From Adiantum capillus-veneris (lineage: Eukaryota; Streptophyta; Polypodiopsida; Polypodiales; Pteridaceae): a stretch of 64,000 nucleotides of DNA. The notes under the pieces are model-generated. The model made no database searches. It was not told the origin of the DNA and was given only the letters and a program-made list of their open reading frames with translations. A program made the translations under genes and the position numbers. Shown here one piece after another: positions 1 through 12,081 of the stretch. The stretch covers positions 101,551,912 through 101,615,911 of the forward strand of contig CM043963.1 of assembly GCA_014529385.2 (NCBI GenBank), written 5' to 3'. Numbering within the stretch: the stretch's first letter is position 1; each line of letters starts with the position of its first letter.

Positions 1-196
1 TTCCTGCTCATGTCTTCGCTAGCATATTTGGATCTTTGTCTTTCTATCATACAAACACTATGTATGTTTGCAAAGATCTACATTACGATACATTGGAAGC
101 CATCCTTTGCGAGAAGTGGGGGTATCTTGAAGGACTTCACAACGGAGATCGCTTTCGGTGTCAGGTTGGAAGTTTCGGCATTGCTGGAATTGGAGC
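1..196 (+). pseudogene. Gene A, 5' piece (unknown protein), cut by gypsy 1
   Basis: An open frame runs through this stretch (including MYVCKDLHYDTLEAILCEKW) up to the start of the LTR element at 197. Just beyond the element, at 11299, an open frame in compatible phase continues and leads into a recognisable partner of the 18.5 kb copy. I read this as one gene split by the retroelement. The 5' end lies outside the window. No known domain is recognised. Function unknown. Confidence 0.45.
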
Positions 197-667
197 TGAT
201 CTCTTGAGACAGCTAATTCCAGTGTTGAAGGATTTCAGCTATCAGTGTGGGAAGATTTCAGACAGAAGACTGGACAGAAATCAGAGACTAGACTGAAATG
301 TGGATACTGAAATAAGAATCAGACTTATAGACTGGAATAAGGTTCAGATTCAGATTCAGATTCAGAAGACTGGACAAGAAGTAAGTATCACTGAAGTATA
401 TGCCATGATTGAGATTACAGATCAAGATTACAGCGATTATGATTACAGAGAGAAAGTACAGCCGACAATACTGCCACTTATGCTCAAGTACAATTATAGC
501 CCAAAGCGCTAATACAAGTGATAACAATTTCCAACCCGATAATAATGTAATGGGCCCTATTTATACACTTCGGGTTTACTGTAGTAATTACTCTAGTAAT
601 TACTAAGTAATTCGATGTCCGTCTTCTAAGAACACATTCCTACATGGTGATTATCCAGCCGTCTACA
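197..667 (-). repeat. Gypsy 1 3' LTR
   Basis: 471 bp direct repeat matching 10840-11298. On the minus strand it begins TGTAGACGG and ends GAGATCA. The TATA-like box of the LTR (TATAAATA on the minus strand) lies at about 558-565. Confidence 0.92.
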
Positions 668-684
668 TCCTTCCCTTCTTTCTT
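668..684 (-). other. Gypsy 1 polypurine tract
   Basis: On the minus strand this is a run of A and G (AAGAAAGAAGGGAAGGA) directly next to the 3' LTR, as expected for the plus-strand primer of an LTR element. Confidence 0.8.
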
Positions 685-865
685 GAATTTTGACAAGATT
701 CCCAAATTTCTTAAAAATTCCCCTGTCTGATTCTGATGTGAGACTGAAAAATGCATCATCTGGTTCTAATGTTGGGATGCTAGCTTGACCACATAGAGAA
801 TGGCCATTCAAAGATTACTAGTAGGAGTTCAAGAAGGACCAAGGATTGCGGGAGGCAGCGGAAAA

Positions 866-935
866 GGCCAAGGTGGAGCTCTCACCAGGCCAAGGTGGAG
901 CTTTCATCAGGCCAAGGTAGAGTTTTCATCTCTCC
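866..935. repeat. Short tandem repeat, about 23 bp x 3
   Basis: The phrase GGCCAAGGTGGAGCT recurs three times with slight changes inside the 3' untranslated part of gypsy 1. Confidence 0.6.
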
Positions 936-979
936 CTGCCTACTGAGAAGAAAAGTCGCCACTGAATTCTGAGATGGAA

Positions 980-3900
980 CTACCCAGTATCCTTCCATTG
1001 GACCGTCTTCCTTTTGCCTTCGCTCTTTGACCGGGATGGTGCCTGAGAAGTCCGAGCACCAGCATTCTCCTTCTGAATCAGTCGGTAAATGTCCTCCTGC
1101 TCAAGCTGATCCCGCCGGTCTGTGGTCATCTCTACCTCATAAGGCGTGAGAGAATGATAGGTTTTGGTGTCAGGATCATAGAGTGTACACCTGCCCTTGC
1201 TCAGTCTGGTTCTGGCCAGCTTATGACAATGCGAAGCAGTATGGATCCATCCTTCTGGAAGAGGCTGATTTGTTTTGATGCGAGCTTCGAAAAGAATCTC
1301 AACCATCTCCGTGTACTGCGGTGCCAGACCCGTCTTTGCTACAATGTCTTTTTCAGACAATTTGGAAGATTCGACCGTGAGTTGTAGCAACTGATTAGTA
1401 ATCCTGGTCAATCCTCTGACTTGAATCTTCCACTGGCCCATACACAGTTGAATCCTATGCAGCTCCTCTTTCATTGCCTGTATGTCATTGATGTGGAGAG
1501 CATCATTGAGCAATGTCTACCAAGTCTTCCATTCCACAGTTGATCGCTCATACCAATCCTGAAGCTCATCAGTTATTTTGAAATATGTGAGTCGATCAAC
1601 TGGTTCTTGATGTTGAGGATACAGCGCTAGAAAGAATCTTGGCAGCTCAGTTTCTCTTGCTAGAACAGCATACAAGAGAACTAGAGAATCTGGCACAAAT
1701 TCCACGAAATTGAGGACAGCCTGGTTTTCCTGCTGCATCATATTTCTTGTGATTCTCACTAGCTGGAATAGGGTTCGGAGAGCAGTTGCCTGTGCTCCTA
1801 CTGACATTTGCGTTTGAGGTCCTCTGCTAGTAGCTGTCTGGTCCTCAGGAATGGATTTGACTCTCTGATCCAAAACACCTCTGGCAGCTTGCATTTGTAC
1901 CAGAACTTCCTTGAGTTGTACCCTAACATCCTTCATGCAGTGGTAAGTTCGTTTGTTACCCAACAGAAGTTCCAGTTCTAGAGCTAAGGACCGACAATCT
2001 GCATTAGACTGCCTTTGCCAGTGCGGGTTTGCCACTTTCTCATCAGCATTGAGTATCCATTCCGGAACTCGTTCCAACAACTGAACTGTACTGGGATGCG
2101 CAGGTAGTCTACAAGCTTCTTTATCATGGAAAGCAGCTGATTTCCAATGTTCTACCATTTCCCTGGCTCCCACATATAGTCTTTGAAATCTTTTCAATTC
2201 AGACCAGAGAGCATCATCCTCCAGATACTGTTTGGTGATGGAGGCCTGTTGATGTCTCAGTTGCTTATTCAAACTAATGAGCTGCAATGAATACTGATGA
2301 TCAGCCACCACTAGTCCCTCATCCTGAACTTTCATTTTCCCTTTAGCCTCTCTGCTGTGATGGGATTGATCAGTTGGTTGATTCCCAGTGTTAGTGGACT
2401 GCTACTCTTCAGTCTGCTGATTACCCGACTGGTGCTCTTTATCATGTCCTTTCTGCTGACCCTCATTCTGGTATGGCTGGTCTGGCTGTGACTGGCCTTC
2501 TTCATCTGGCCCCGTCCCACCAGTACCAGGTCCTGGAGGTGGACATGGTGGTGGGGCATCATCATCGTCATTTCGATGCCCAGTCTCTTGATCATCCTCC
2601 TCCTGATCAGCTTCATCTTCTTCATTTTCTTCATCCTCATCCGGGGAAGTCTGCTGCTCAATATAATCCATTATAGCTTGGTTCATCAGAGCATTATTGA
2701 ACTCACCCACCTTGTCCTGCAAATCGCTTTGCATACTTTCCATCAAGGACTTTAAATTTTCTAAGTCGAAAACAGCATTGCCTGAAGGGTTTAAAATTTT
2801 AGACAAGCTATTGTAGATGTATCTGTCAGTCAGCGAACACTTCAAAGTTGTATGGTGCAATAGCAGCTTTATGAATTTTGCCCGCTTCATCCTGAGCATC
2901 GTTTCAACTCGCTCGGTAGCTCTCAGTGCTTCATTCCTTTGACTTTTGATGATCATAATTTCAAACTCAGCCTTAGCTAACTTTTTGTTCAACAACTCCT
3001 GAGTCCTTTCTGATTGAGCTTCGAGTACCCTGTGTTGTATGTTCTGCACTTCCTGGGCTTTGTGGAGTGTTTCAATTTGATGCTATGCTTCTCCCAAGTG
3101 AGATTTAAGCTTTTTGACTTCGTCTTCTGATCCAGTAGCCTTCACCAATTGTCCAATACAACTGACAGTGGTATTCCAAGAAGACTGTATCAATATTGAA
3201 CATCTGTCTTTGACCGTGGTTGGATCAGAATCAATAGGTTCATATATTGCCACTAGAGCCACGTAGGGTAAAGTTGCATAATCAGCTTTGCTGAGCAAAA
3301 GATGCCCTCTCAATTTCTGAGTTTGCATTTGCTGCAACTTATCCTGTTTTACCAGTTGTAGAGGATTTCCAGTAATGGTAGGAACTCCACCAGACAAAGT
3401 TGAGAACATTGGACCTTTCCCTTTGTCCAGTTGACTCTTGCCTTTGTCTCCTGACTGGTATGGTATCTTCTCAACAGTGAATGGCTTGACATGATCTTTC
3501 CCAGATCCAGTAGCAACTGTATTTTTGACAATTGGCTGATCAGGCACAGTCTTCTGAGCAGATTGCTGCTCAATTTTACTCATCTCAGCTTTCTCAATGC
3601 TTATTGCCTTAACCTGGCTTTTTATTTGCTTCAAGAACTCACTACTTTTTGTCAGCGTAATTCTTGATTTCTTTGAACTGCCAGCTTCTTCTGTAGTGGC
3701 TTTCCTTTTTCGGTCAGTGGAAATCGTTTGACTGTCTGTTTCCTCGTCGTCTGAGGACATTTTAATTTTCTTTGGTTCAGAAATGGGCTGCTCACTCCAA
3801 GCCTGCTTAACCTGCTCATTAACATCTGCAGCAATAGCCCAATACAGGAATTGCCAGACATACCATGCCTTGAAAACAGTTTGAGATTTCAGCTTGGCAG

Positions 3901-4933
3901 TCTGTTGGAGTACATTATGCGAGAGTATTTGAAAAAGGTTGATATGGACTTGTGGATCCAGTATCTTGGCCAACATCATAGCAAACAATCTTTCTGACAC
4001 AATCGTTGGGTTGTTCTTAAGGCTGACTGCTTCTACTACAAACCTGTAAGCAGCGGAGGCTTCCACTCCTGCTACTGGAACTCCTTGAGCACTTGCCTTG
4101 CGCTTCTTTCTAGCCGTTTCATCCTCCTTCAGAGTGATACTTATTTGCTGCGCAGTTGCCACATACGGTTTGGGCTCATTAGGCATCTGAAATGCAAATG
4201 CAATGGCTTCTGGTGTCACTGACACCGTCCTACTATTTACCATAGCACTGCTAGTTTCAGCATCAAAGGAATCAAGAACTTGCTTGATGATATTTGCATC
4301 AAAAGAAATCCTTGTAGCTTGCAACACAACTCGCAGATCCCAGAGTTGTATCAGAGTCATTGCGTGATCAGTAAATACATATCGTTGGATTTTATTGTAT
4401 GGAAGAACGAGAAGGTTTGCCTTTGCCTCAACAACTATAGCCTGGGTTTCCTCAAGAGTTTCCTGCATCTTCTCTGAACGTTTCCTTCTACCCATACACT
4501 GTGAGGTCGATGACGATGAAACAGGCGAAGGAGAAGATTACTTACTTGTGTCAAAGCCGTTTCCTGGTGTCACTGGTAAGACTGTCTAACAGTCAGCTGT
4601 CTCGTTAGAGATCGAAGTTTGCGACTGTAGTGAAGAAACCTCAGAGCTCGGCGATGGCGAATGGTTGACATGACGAAAGCGTTGCGCAGGAGATTTATGG
4701 GAAAAAATGCTAACTCTCCTAACTGTTATACATGTTCGCGCCATAAAAGCTCCACCACTCGCTGCTCCTAGAATTGTGTGCGTCGTTGCTGTCGTGGCAG
4801 ACATGCATTGGACAAGATTGCGACCCATCCTTGTAATAATTACCACTGGAGTGCCATTTGACTGTTGGGCGCTTAAAATTTGGAAAGTGTGTCCATATTG
4901 GTACTGAACTGATTCCCAGTCGGGTGCGACCAT
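980..4933 (-). mobile_element. Gypsy 1 post-pol coding region (env position), unknown
   Basis: After the integrase, about 3.5-4 kb of the same strand is largely open. The first large part (about 3083-4495) encodes a basic, helical protein starting near MGRRKRSEKMQETL. The next (about 2402-3049) has a helical, coiled-coil-like part, then a very acidic stretch and a proline-rich stretch. The last parts (about 980-2335) are helical with no motif I recognise. No signal peptide or membrane segment is seen, so nothing supports an envelope, although the position is that of env-like genes in Athila-type elements. Plant gypsy elements can carry additional ORFs here. Broken in a few places. Confidence 0.7.
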
Positions 4934-4957
4934 AATAGTATTGATTCTAAGATCAGA

Positions 4958-7900
4958 CTAATCTGGTCCTTTTGGTACTGGTTCTGAAACTGGAATTGGT
5001 TGCACATGAAAAAGTCCAAAAATATATGATTTCGGTATCTCTTGATCAAAAACCTCTAGTTCCTTAGTTCCTTGTTCTAACCCAGTTTCTCTGGTCTCTG
5101 AATAATAGAGCTTGATCTTTGCTCCATTATACACTCCTGGCAACATCAGTCCAGATAAATCTTTCAATCTGACTGTGCCATTGGAGAAGACCCAATCGAC
5201 CTCAAAAGGTTCTGCCCAGGCAATCTTCAAATTCGGCTTCTTTGGACCCAATCTAGACTGATATAGAAGCACTAAGTCTCCTTTCTGGAATTCTCAAACT
5301 TCAATTCGGCGATCATGCCAGTGCTTCCTTCGTTGTTGAACAATTTCTTGTTCCAATATAGCCCTTTGCCTGAGTTCATCTAACTGCATCAGTTCATCCA
5401 GTCTTTTCTTTAGATTATGGCTGAATTCTAATCCATACTTCACAAAAATTCTCAGACTGGGGATTACAAACTCCATAGGAACCATAGCTTCAGTACCATA
5501 CACCATTATGAATGGGGTCATTCCAGTAGTTACCTTATAAGATGTCCTATAAGCCCATGAGTAGTTTGAAGCTTCAAATCCCACGGGTTTGGTTTCTTTT
5601 GCACCACCTTAATGAGAATAGTCTTTATTGTCTTGTTGCTACTTTCAGCCTGTCCATTGCATCTAGGATAGTAAGGAGTAGATTTCCGATGCTTGACTGA
5701 AAGCATATCCAATACGATTTCCATAGTATCATTCATAAAATGTGTTCCTTGATTGGTCACAATTTCTACTGGACATCCATATCGGCAGACAATATTCTCA
5801 AACAGAAACCTTGCAGTTGACTTGGCTGTGTTGTCAGGAAGAGCCTTAGCTTCAACCCACTTGGTAACATAACAAGTAGCCATCACGATATACTTGTTCT
5901 TCCTGGGAGTCACCTTCTTAAAAGGTCCCATAAAATCCAGTCCCCATTTCATGAATACTCCCAATGGTTGTATTGGCATTAAGGGAGTCATGTCTTCAGC
6001 TGTTGGTCGGCCCATTCTTTGGCATATGTCAGAAGTTTTACAAAAACTTCTGACATCAGTAATCAGTGATTGCCACCACAAACCTGCTTACAGAATCTTC
6101 TTGTAGGTCACTTCATTGGAAAAGTGTCCACCAGACTCACCATTATGCGCTTCTGAAATCACTTGCAATCTTCCTTCCATAGGGACATATCGTCGAAGTA
6201 TACCATCCACACCTAGTCGATAAAGTACTCCTCCGATGATGGTAAATTTCAGGCTTTTTATGATTAGAGCTTTCTTCTGATTCTGTTTCCAATCCTCTGG
6301 AAAGGCACCTTGGGAAAGGAATTGATAAATATCATACCATTCAGGATCCACTGATTCTTCTGCTTCTAACTGAAATAAATCAGCATCCACTGGCTCATCT
6401 CTTAGAGGTGACTCTGAATATCCCTCTGTACTTCTCGAAAGAAAGTCAGCTCCAAAGTGGTTTCGGCCAGGCTTATGGAAAATTCTGAATTCAAATTCCA
6501 TAAGGAACATCATCCATCTTATCAGCCTACCTTGAATAATAACTTTGTTAATCAGAAACAAAAGATCTTGATGATCCACATAAAAATGGAATAACTTCCC
6601 CAATAGGTAATGCCTGAACTTCGTAGCGCTAAAAACCGTTCCGAGGGCTTCTCTTTCAGTAGTCGTATAGCCTTGTTCAGCCTGATTGAATCTGCGACTA
6701 GCAAAATAGATCGGATAGTCTGTTCTGTCATCTGGCTGATCTAATATTGCCCCCATTGCCAATCCTGAAGCATCTACATGTACATGAAAAATAATATCCC
6801 AATTCGGCTGCCTAAGGATTGGTTTACTGGTAATGGCTTTTTTCAAATTCTGGAAACTCTCCTCACACTCAACAGTCCAGTTGAACTTATTGGTCTTCTT
6901 TGTAAGCTCATATAGTGGTACTGCTTCAGAAGCAAACTTGTGTACAAATCTTCTATAGAAATTCACATAACCCAAGAAAGAACTCAACTCTGAAGCAGTT
7001 CTAGGTGCTTTAGCTTGCTGGACACACTGTATTTTGTCATTGGCCATCTCTATTCCATTGCAGGAAACCACATGTCCCAATAGCTATCCCTTCCATACCA
7101 AAAATACAGATTTGAATGGATTCAAACAAATCCTCTTCTCCCAACAGCGTTTAAAAACCATCTTTAGGAATAGAAGGTGTTGTTCCTCATCTGAATAGAC
7201 AGTGAAGTCATCCATGAAAATGGCGAGGAGCCGATGAAGAAATTCATGAAACATCTCCATCATACACCGCTGAAAAGTAGCTGGTGCATTGCACAGGCCA
7301 AAAGGCATCACCAGATACATGAATGCTCCCCACTCAGTGATGAAAGTGGTCTTGGCCCTATCTTCAGGAGCAATCTATAACTGGTTATAGGCACTATAAC
7401 CATCCATGAAGCTATACATCTCATATCCTGCGATCTCATCAAGCAACATATCAATAAAAGGTAAGGGAAATGGATCCTTAATTAGTTTCCTATAGTTGAC
7501 ACAAACTCTTAATTTCCCATTCTTCTTAGGAATGACGACTATGGGAAATAACCAATCACTGCTTGCTACTTCCGTAATGAACCCAGCCTTGAGAAGATTA
7601 TCAATCTCCTCCTTGACCTTCTTTGCATAGTTGGGGTTCATCCGGTATCTTTGCAATCTTATTAGCCTAGCATCCGGTTTTAGAGGTATTCGGTGCTGAC
7701 AGACTTTAGGATCTACTCCCTTGAAATCTGTATGTTCCCAAGCAAACACATATTTATAGTTCTAGAACATTTTCCGTGACTTTTCCTTCATTTCCGGTTT
7801 GAGGTGCTTGTTGACTTTGATCATTCTGGGATTTTCCTCTGATCCCAAGTTCCACTCCTCTACTTTCTGATCGTCTGGAAGCAACCAGTTTGGTCCGCCT

Positions 7901-8771
7901 ACTTTTCGTTTGGTCGATTCTTCAACATAGTCCCAAGAAGGTCCATTCATTTCTGAATCATTATTTTGATCCAAATTATGAGTATTCTTCAGAACATACT
8001 AGTTCTTCCATTATACCAGTATCAGCTGGTTCCTCCATTCTTCCAGTTAGCTGAACTGTTCTTTCCCCTGCATTGACTTCAGTAAACTGATCAGGGAATT
8101 GTCTCTTCTGCTTGTCAGCTTGCTCTTTGTTCAGGGAGTGCATTCAAATCGATTTCTTCCAAAGGAAATATGTTCATAGCTGCTAGCATTCGCTCAATTT
8201 TCTTGGCTGTGTATTTCTGACACAACTCCTTCAACCTCAGTTCCTTTTTCCAGCTCCTGGTGTTGTTGGTCTGGATTTTGATTCTGCCACCACTGGCCCC
8301 TTCTATGGTCAAAGTTTGGTTTGTATAGTCATGAACAATATGTGATGTTCTTAACCATGGGCAGCCTAGTAGCATTCCATATGCTCCCTGCACATCCAAG
8401 ACTAGGAAACTGGATTTGAATTTCTCCCTCCCAACTCTTGTCTGCATGTTTTCAATCATACCTGTTGCTTGTACGACTCGATGATCTGTCATTCTTACTT
8501 TGAAGGGTGCTGGTTTCATGTTAGTGATACCCATTCTTTGTTGAAGATGGGCTCCCATTACGTCGACTCATGCTCCTCCATCCAGTATGTCGCTTGAGAG
8601 AGGTTCCCACTGCTTCCTGACCTTGTAGTCTACCTGAATAAGTGGAACTTCATCATCTCGGATAGCCATCAGGTCCACTGTTCTGGTCTCTGCCTCGGTC
8701 TTCCTACGTTGTCTGATAAAGTTGGCCATCTCAAGCAAGGTCTTTCTTATATCCTCCAGCTCTATAGTCAA
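4958..8771 (-). mobile_element. Gypsy 1 pol region (protease, RT, RNase H, integrase)
   Basis: Protease: the C-terminal motif LLGCPWLR is near 8.35 kb. RT: the YRKL and MPFGLCNAPATFQ motifs and the catalytic FMDDF box lie at about 7.1-7.7 kb. RNase H: HVDASG is near 6.78 kb and TTEREALG near 6.65 kb. Integrase: the zinc-binding HHCC region and the catalytic core (WGLDFMGPF, then STPYYPRCNGQAE) lie at about 5.5-6.1 kb. The integrase C-terminal fold (KLYYSE region) is near 5.1 kb. The order PR-RT-RH-INT is that of Ty3/gypsy. The frame is interrupted several times, so this is a fossil. Confidence 0.93.
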
Positions 8772-8794
8772 CTTCTAGATTCTATCACAAATTT

Positions 8795-10770
8795 TCACAT
8801 GAATTTCGTCTTGCTCTTGGTGAGACTGATTGTCAGATCTTGAAGAACTGGTGTCTTCACACTGCCATTCTTCTTTAGTAGTACTTCTACTCTTTCCATC
8901 CACTCCATTTCATCAGCTAGTCCATGTACTACAGTCAGCATAGTATCTGTCATGGCCGGTACTGACTGATTTTTATCAGTCAATTGGGCTGGTATCTTCT
9001 GAATGAATCTAGCTTCGAAACTTTCTGGTTGCTCTGGAAACTTCTTAGCTAAATCCTCTGTGATTTTAGCTGCTAGTTCCCACTGCTCTTGCCACTCATC
9101 TACCACCTTTTCTTTACCTTTGGCCTTCCAAACTTCCCTTTGTTGATCCCACTTGCTGTTGTGAGGATTGACTGGTAATTTTGAAATGTCTGGAATTTCT
9201 TCAATGATTACTCCCTTGCTTCTGGTAACCACCCTGACTGGGACTAGCTCTGGTGCCTTAGCCTCAGTAGCAGTCGTTACCGGTGCATCTAGACATTGGG
9301 CTGCAAAATGACCATTCTTCCCACAGGTATATCAATTCATGCTCCTGGTCTGGAAGTTTCCTCTTCCTCTTCCTCTGTCCATTCCTGGTTGGTATCTGCC
9401 ACGTCCTTGACCAGTACCACTGGTACCTGGTCTTTCCTCTTGAGCTACTTTGATTGGTTCTACCTTCACTGGTTTAGTGTAGGCAACCACTGATAGATCC
9501 TTTCCTTTCTTAAAATGGTGAATTCTGATGCCACATTTATTCCATAGGTGACCAAAGGCCTTGCAGTAGGTACATTGTGGACATTCAGTGGAGATGTGGT
9601 CCTTGGATTTACATCTTGAACACCAAGTCTCCATCTTTCGGACCGGTTGTCTTGTGTGGCTAATTTCTTCAATCTACCTAGCCATTTCTTCAATCTTCTT
9701 GGTCCATGATCCCTTCTTTGATTTCTCCTTTGTTCGTTCATTGGAGCTGCTCTCGGAACTGCTGGACGTTGCACTGGAATCAGAAGAGTCAGTATCCGAG
9801 CTACTGCTACTGGTCCTTCGCTTCTTGTGGCTCTTCTCTTTCTTAGCCTGTTGTTCCAGCTTTAATGTTGTTTGGACTAGATCATTGAATTTTTTTGGAG
9901 GGGCTAGTACTTCTTGTTCCCTAAGCTTCTTGATTTTGAACCCATTCAGAAACCATGCCCTCAATCTCTTCTCAGATGGCGGTTCTTGCAACTGCCTGGT
10001 CAGTTCTTTTATCTTTTCTACATAGCTGCGAATTGACAAATTCCTCTGTTTGATCTGATCCAATTCACAGAGAATATCCTCGTCCCCTCGATTGTCGGAA
10101 TATTCCAACCTGAAGGCCTTAAGTAATTTGTTATAGGATCTTAGATGGCATGCAGGGTAATGGTAATACCATCTCCTCGCTGCCTCCTTCAAGGCTTGTG
10201 GAAAATATTCCCCCCAATCATCTTCATCAATGTTTTTTAGTTCAGCATACTGCTCAAAAGCTTGTATGTGAACATCTGGATCATCCTTTTTCCCTCCTTT
10301 GAATATGGGAAAGGAAATATTCAGGGAAGCTGTGTAATCATTTCGCTGATCCCACCACTTCTCTTCTTGGATTCAGAATGACGCTTGGGAGCCTTCTTGC
10401 AACTGTCAGTGTCAGCATCCCAATCAATCTTTGTCTCTGTCTCAGTATTAGTATCTTCTCTGTTTTGTCTCCTAGAAGTATGGTGACTTACCTTTTTGCC
10501 CTTGATATGATCATCTCTCTGGTGAGACTCAGAATTATTGGAACTCTTTGCCTTTCGTGCTTCCCGTTCTGCCCGTCGGCATCGAGAATGACTGGAGTGC
10601 TGTGAGTCCTGCGCCTCATCAGCCTGACTATGCTCCTCCTGAGCCTCAGTGTCAGTCATTTTCTCTTGCTTGGGGTCAGACTCTCTTCCCGACTCCTCAG
10701 TAATGGGGTCCACACGAATGGTAGATTTTCGGCCACGATTGGATTTTGGTGCCATTGCTGAAAACTTCAA
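8795..10770 (-). mobile_element. Gypsy 1 gag region
   Basis: The capsid-like part (about 9.7-10.2 kb) has the retrotransposon-gag pattern ARRWYYHYPA followed by a helical region (SIRSYVEKIKELTRQL). It is followed by a serine/aspartate-rich linker and two zinc knuckles of C-x2-C-x4-H-x4-C form (CSRCKSKDHISTEC and CTYCKAFGHLWNKC) near 9.53-9.62 kb. The N-terminal part near 10.3-10.77 kb is highly charged and rich in E, S, K and R. Some interruptions are present. Confidence 0.85.
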
Positions 10771-10814
10771 CTAGGAGAAGAGTCTTTCGGTCAACGAGCT
10801 TCAGCTCGAGCCAC

Positions 10815-10831
10815 CGTGATCGCCAAAATGG
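10815..10831 (-). other. Gypsy 1 candidate primer binding site
   Basis: On the minus strand, a few bases inside the 5' LTR, the sequence reads TGGCGATCACGGTGGC. It starts TGG, as a complement of a tRNA 3' CCA end should. The tRNA is not identified, so the call is weak. Confidence 0.4.
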
Positions 10832-10839
10832 AATGGATT

Positions 10840-11298
10840 TGATCTCTTGAGACAGCTAATTCCAGTGTTGAAGGATTTCAGCTATCAGTGTGGGAAGATT
10901 TCAAACAGTAGACTGGAAAAAATCAGAGACTAGACTGAAATGTGGATACTGAAATAAGAATCAGACTTATAGACTGGAATAAGGTTCAGATTCAGATTCA
11001 GATTCAGAAGACTGGACGAGAAGTAAGTATCACTGAAATATATGCCATGATTGAGATTACAGATCAAGATTACAACGAATATGATTACAGAGAGAAAGTA
11101 CAGCCCACAATACTGCCACTGATGCTCAAGTACAATTATAGTCCAAAGCACTAATACAAGTGATAACAATTGCCAACCCGATAATAATGTAATGGGCCCT
11201 ATTTATACACTTCGGTTTTACTATAGTAATTACTCTAGTAATTCGTTGCCCATCTTCTAAGAACACATTCCCACATGGTGATTATCTAGCCGTCTACA
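10840..11298 (-). repeat. Gypsy 1 5' LTR
   Basis: 459 bp copy of the repeat at 197-667, with about twenty substitutions and a short length difference. The TATA-like box is at about 11200-11207 (TATAAATA on the minus strand). Confidence 0.92.
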
Positions 11299-11707
11299 AT
11301 TGCTATCCGTTTCATCAAGGTGCACTCCACCCTTTACGTGCGGTACTTCTATGAAAGATGGATGTGCAAGCTTGGTGAATGGATTCCATTGCAATCCACC
11401 GATGCTACAACTGAGGTATTTGAAATTGCAATCAAATTGTCGAGTGGTGCTGTTGAGACCGTCCAAGTGAACAAGCATTGGACATTGGTCAATGTGCGGG
11501 AGCACTTAGTGATAATGGGTTTAGAGCATGGAGAAGCTAGAAAGTTTTGCATGACGATGTAAGGTGAATAATCTTTCTCTCTTAATTATGTTATCTTTAT
11601 GTTCTTTGGATTATTCCTCACTCTAAGGTGGGTATGTTATTTCTTATTTTTTTGCTAGATTGGTAGCTGCATGGAGAGCACGATTCAAATTGAAAAGGCG
11701 TGGATGA
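11299..11707 (+). pseudogene. Gene A, 3' piece (unknown protein)
   Basis: An open frame starts at the LTR edge (IAIRFIKVHSTLYVRYFYE) and includes ERWMCKLGEWIPLQST. At 11559 a good splice donor (GTAAGG) interrupts it. A pyrimidine-rich acceptor TTTTTTGCTAG ends at 11658. The next exon adds a short basic tail (AAWRARFKLKRRG) and a stop at 11707. The middle segment has alternating hydrophobic residues (FEIAIKLSSGAVETVQV), which could be a beta-grasp strand pair, but that is a guess. A clear relative lies at 18.5 kb (EQWMCKIEKWIPLQ). The gene is interrupted by gypsy 1 and so probably dead here. Function unknown. Confidence 0.5.
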
Positions 11708-11971
11708 CGGAAGAGAATCTGATTTTATCATTAGAGTGGTTATGGTTTGTAATTAAATTTCCTATAATATCACAATTGTAAGTTCAAACAGATGGTTGTA
11801 TCAAATTTTGGCAATGCACATTATCTTAAAGTCGTAGTGATGTGTTTTTAGAGTTAAACGATTGTAATTTAATTTGAAAGTTTTTTATAACTTCTTGTTA
11901 TTTGTGTTACTATGTGAAAATTGTTTAATATTTTAATTATTGTTATTAATTTTGGAGGGTGGGGGGGGCGC

Positions 11972-11979
11972 TATATAAA
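11972..11979 (+). promoter_or_regulatory. TATA box of gene B
   Basis: TATATAAA sits in a GC-rich setting (after a G run) about 100 bp before the chosen ATG at 12082, with an AC-rich leader between. This is a typical plant core promoter spacing. Confidence 0.6.
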
Positions 11980-12081
11980 GCCTCCTAAACCCTACCATTT
12001 TCACAATTCACCTACATAGCCTGTTCACACTCTCATTTGAGCTCGAGCTCTCTTTGCATTCCTATCTTAGCAGCTAGCATC

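Larger units (their letters stand above)
197..11298 (-). mobile_element. Gypsy 1: Ty3/gypsy LTR retrotransposon with extra 3' coding region
   Basis: Two direct repeats (197-667 and 10840-11298), each TG...CA, bound an 11.1 kb element. Coding order on the minus strand is gag, protease, reverse transcriptase, RNase H, integrase, then a further 3.5 kb coding region. A purine tract on the minus strand lies just inside the 197-667 repeat (668-684), which fixes the orientation. The RT motifs (MPFGLCNAPATFQRCM, FMDDF) and the lack of a visible chromodomain recall the Athila/Tat side of plant gypsy elements. It is a broken fossil with roughly ten interruptions. The LTRs are about 95 percent alike by eye, so it is older than gypsy 2. 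No matching target duplication is seen (GGAGC left, ATTGC right). It sits inside gene A. Confidence 0.93.

Noticed and set aside
980-4495. Gypsy 1 post-pol region as an envelope gene
   Set aside because: No signal peptide, membrane segment or cleavage-like site is visible. Position alone is not enough.
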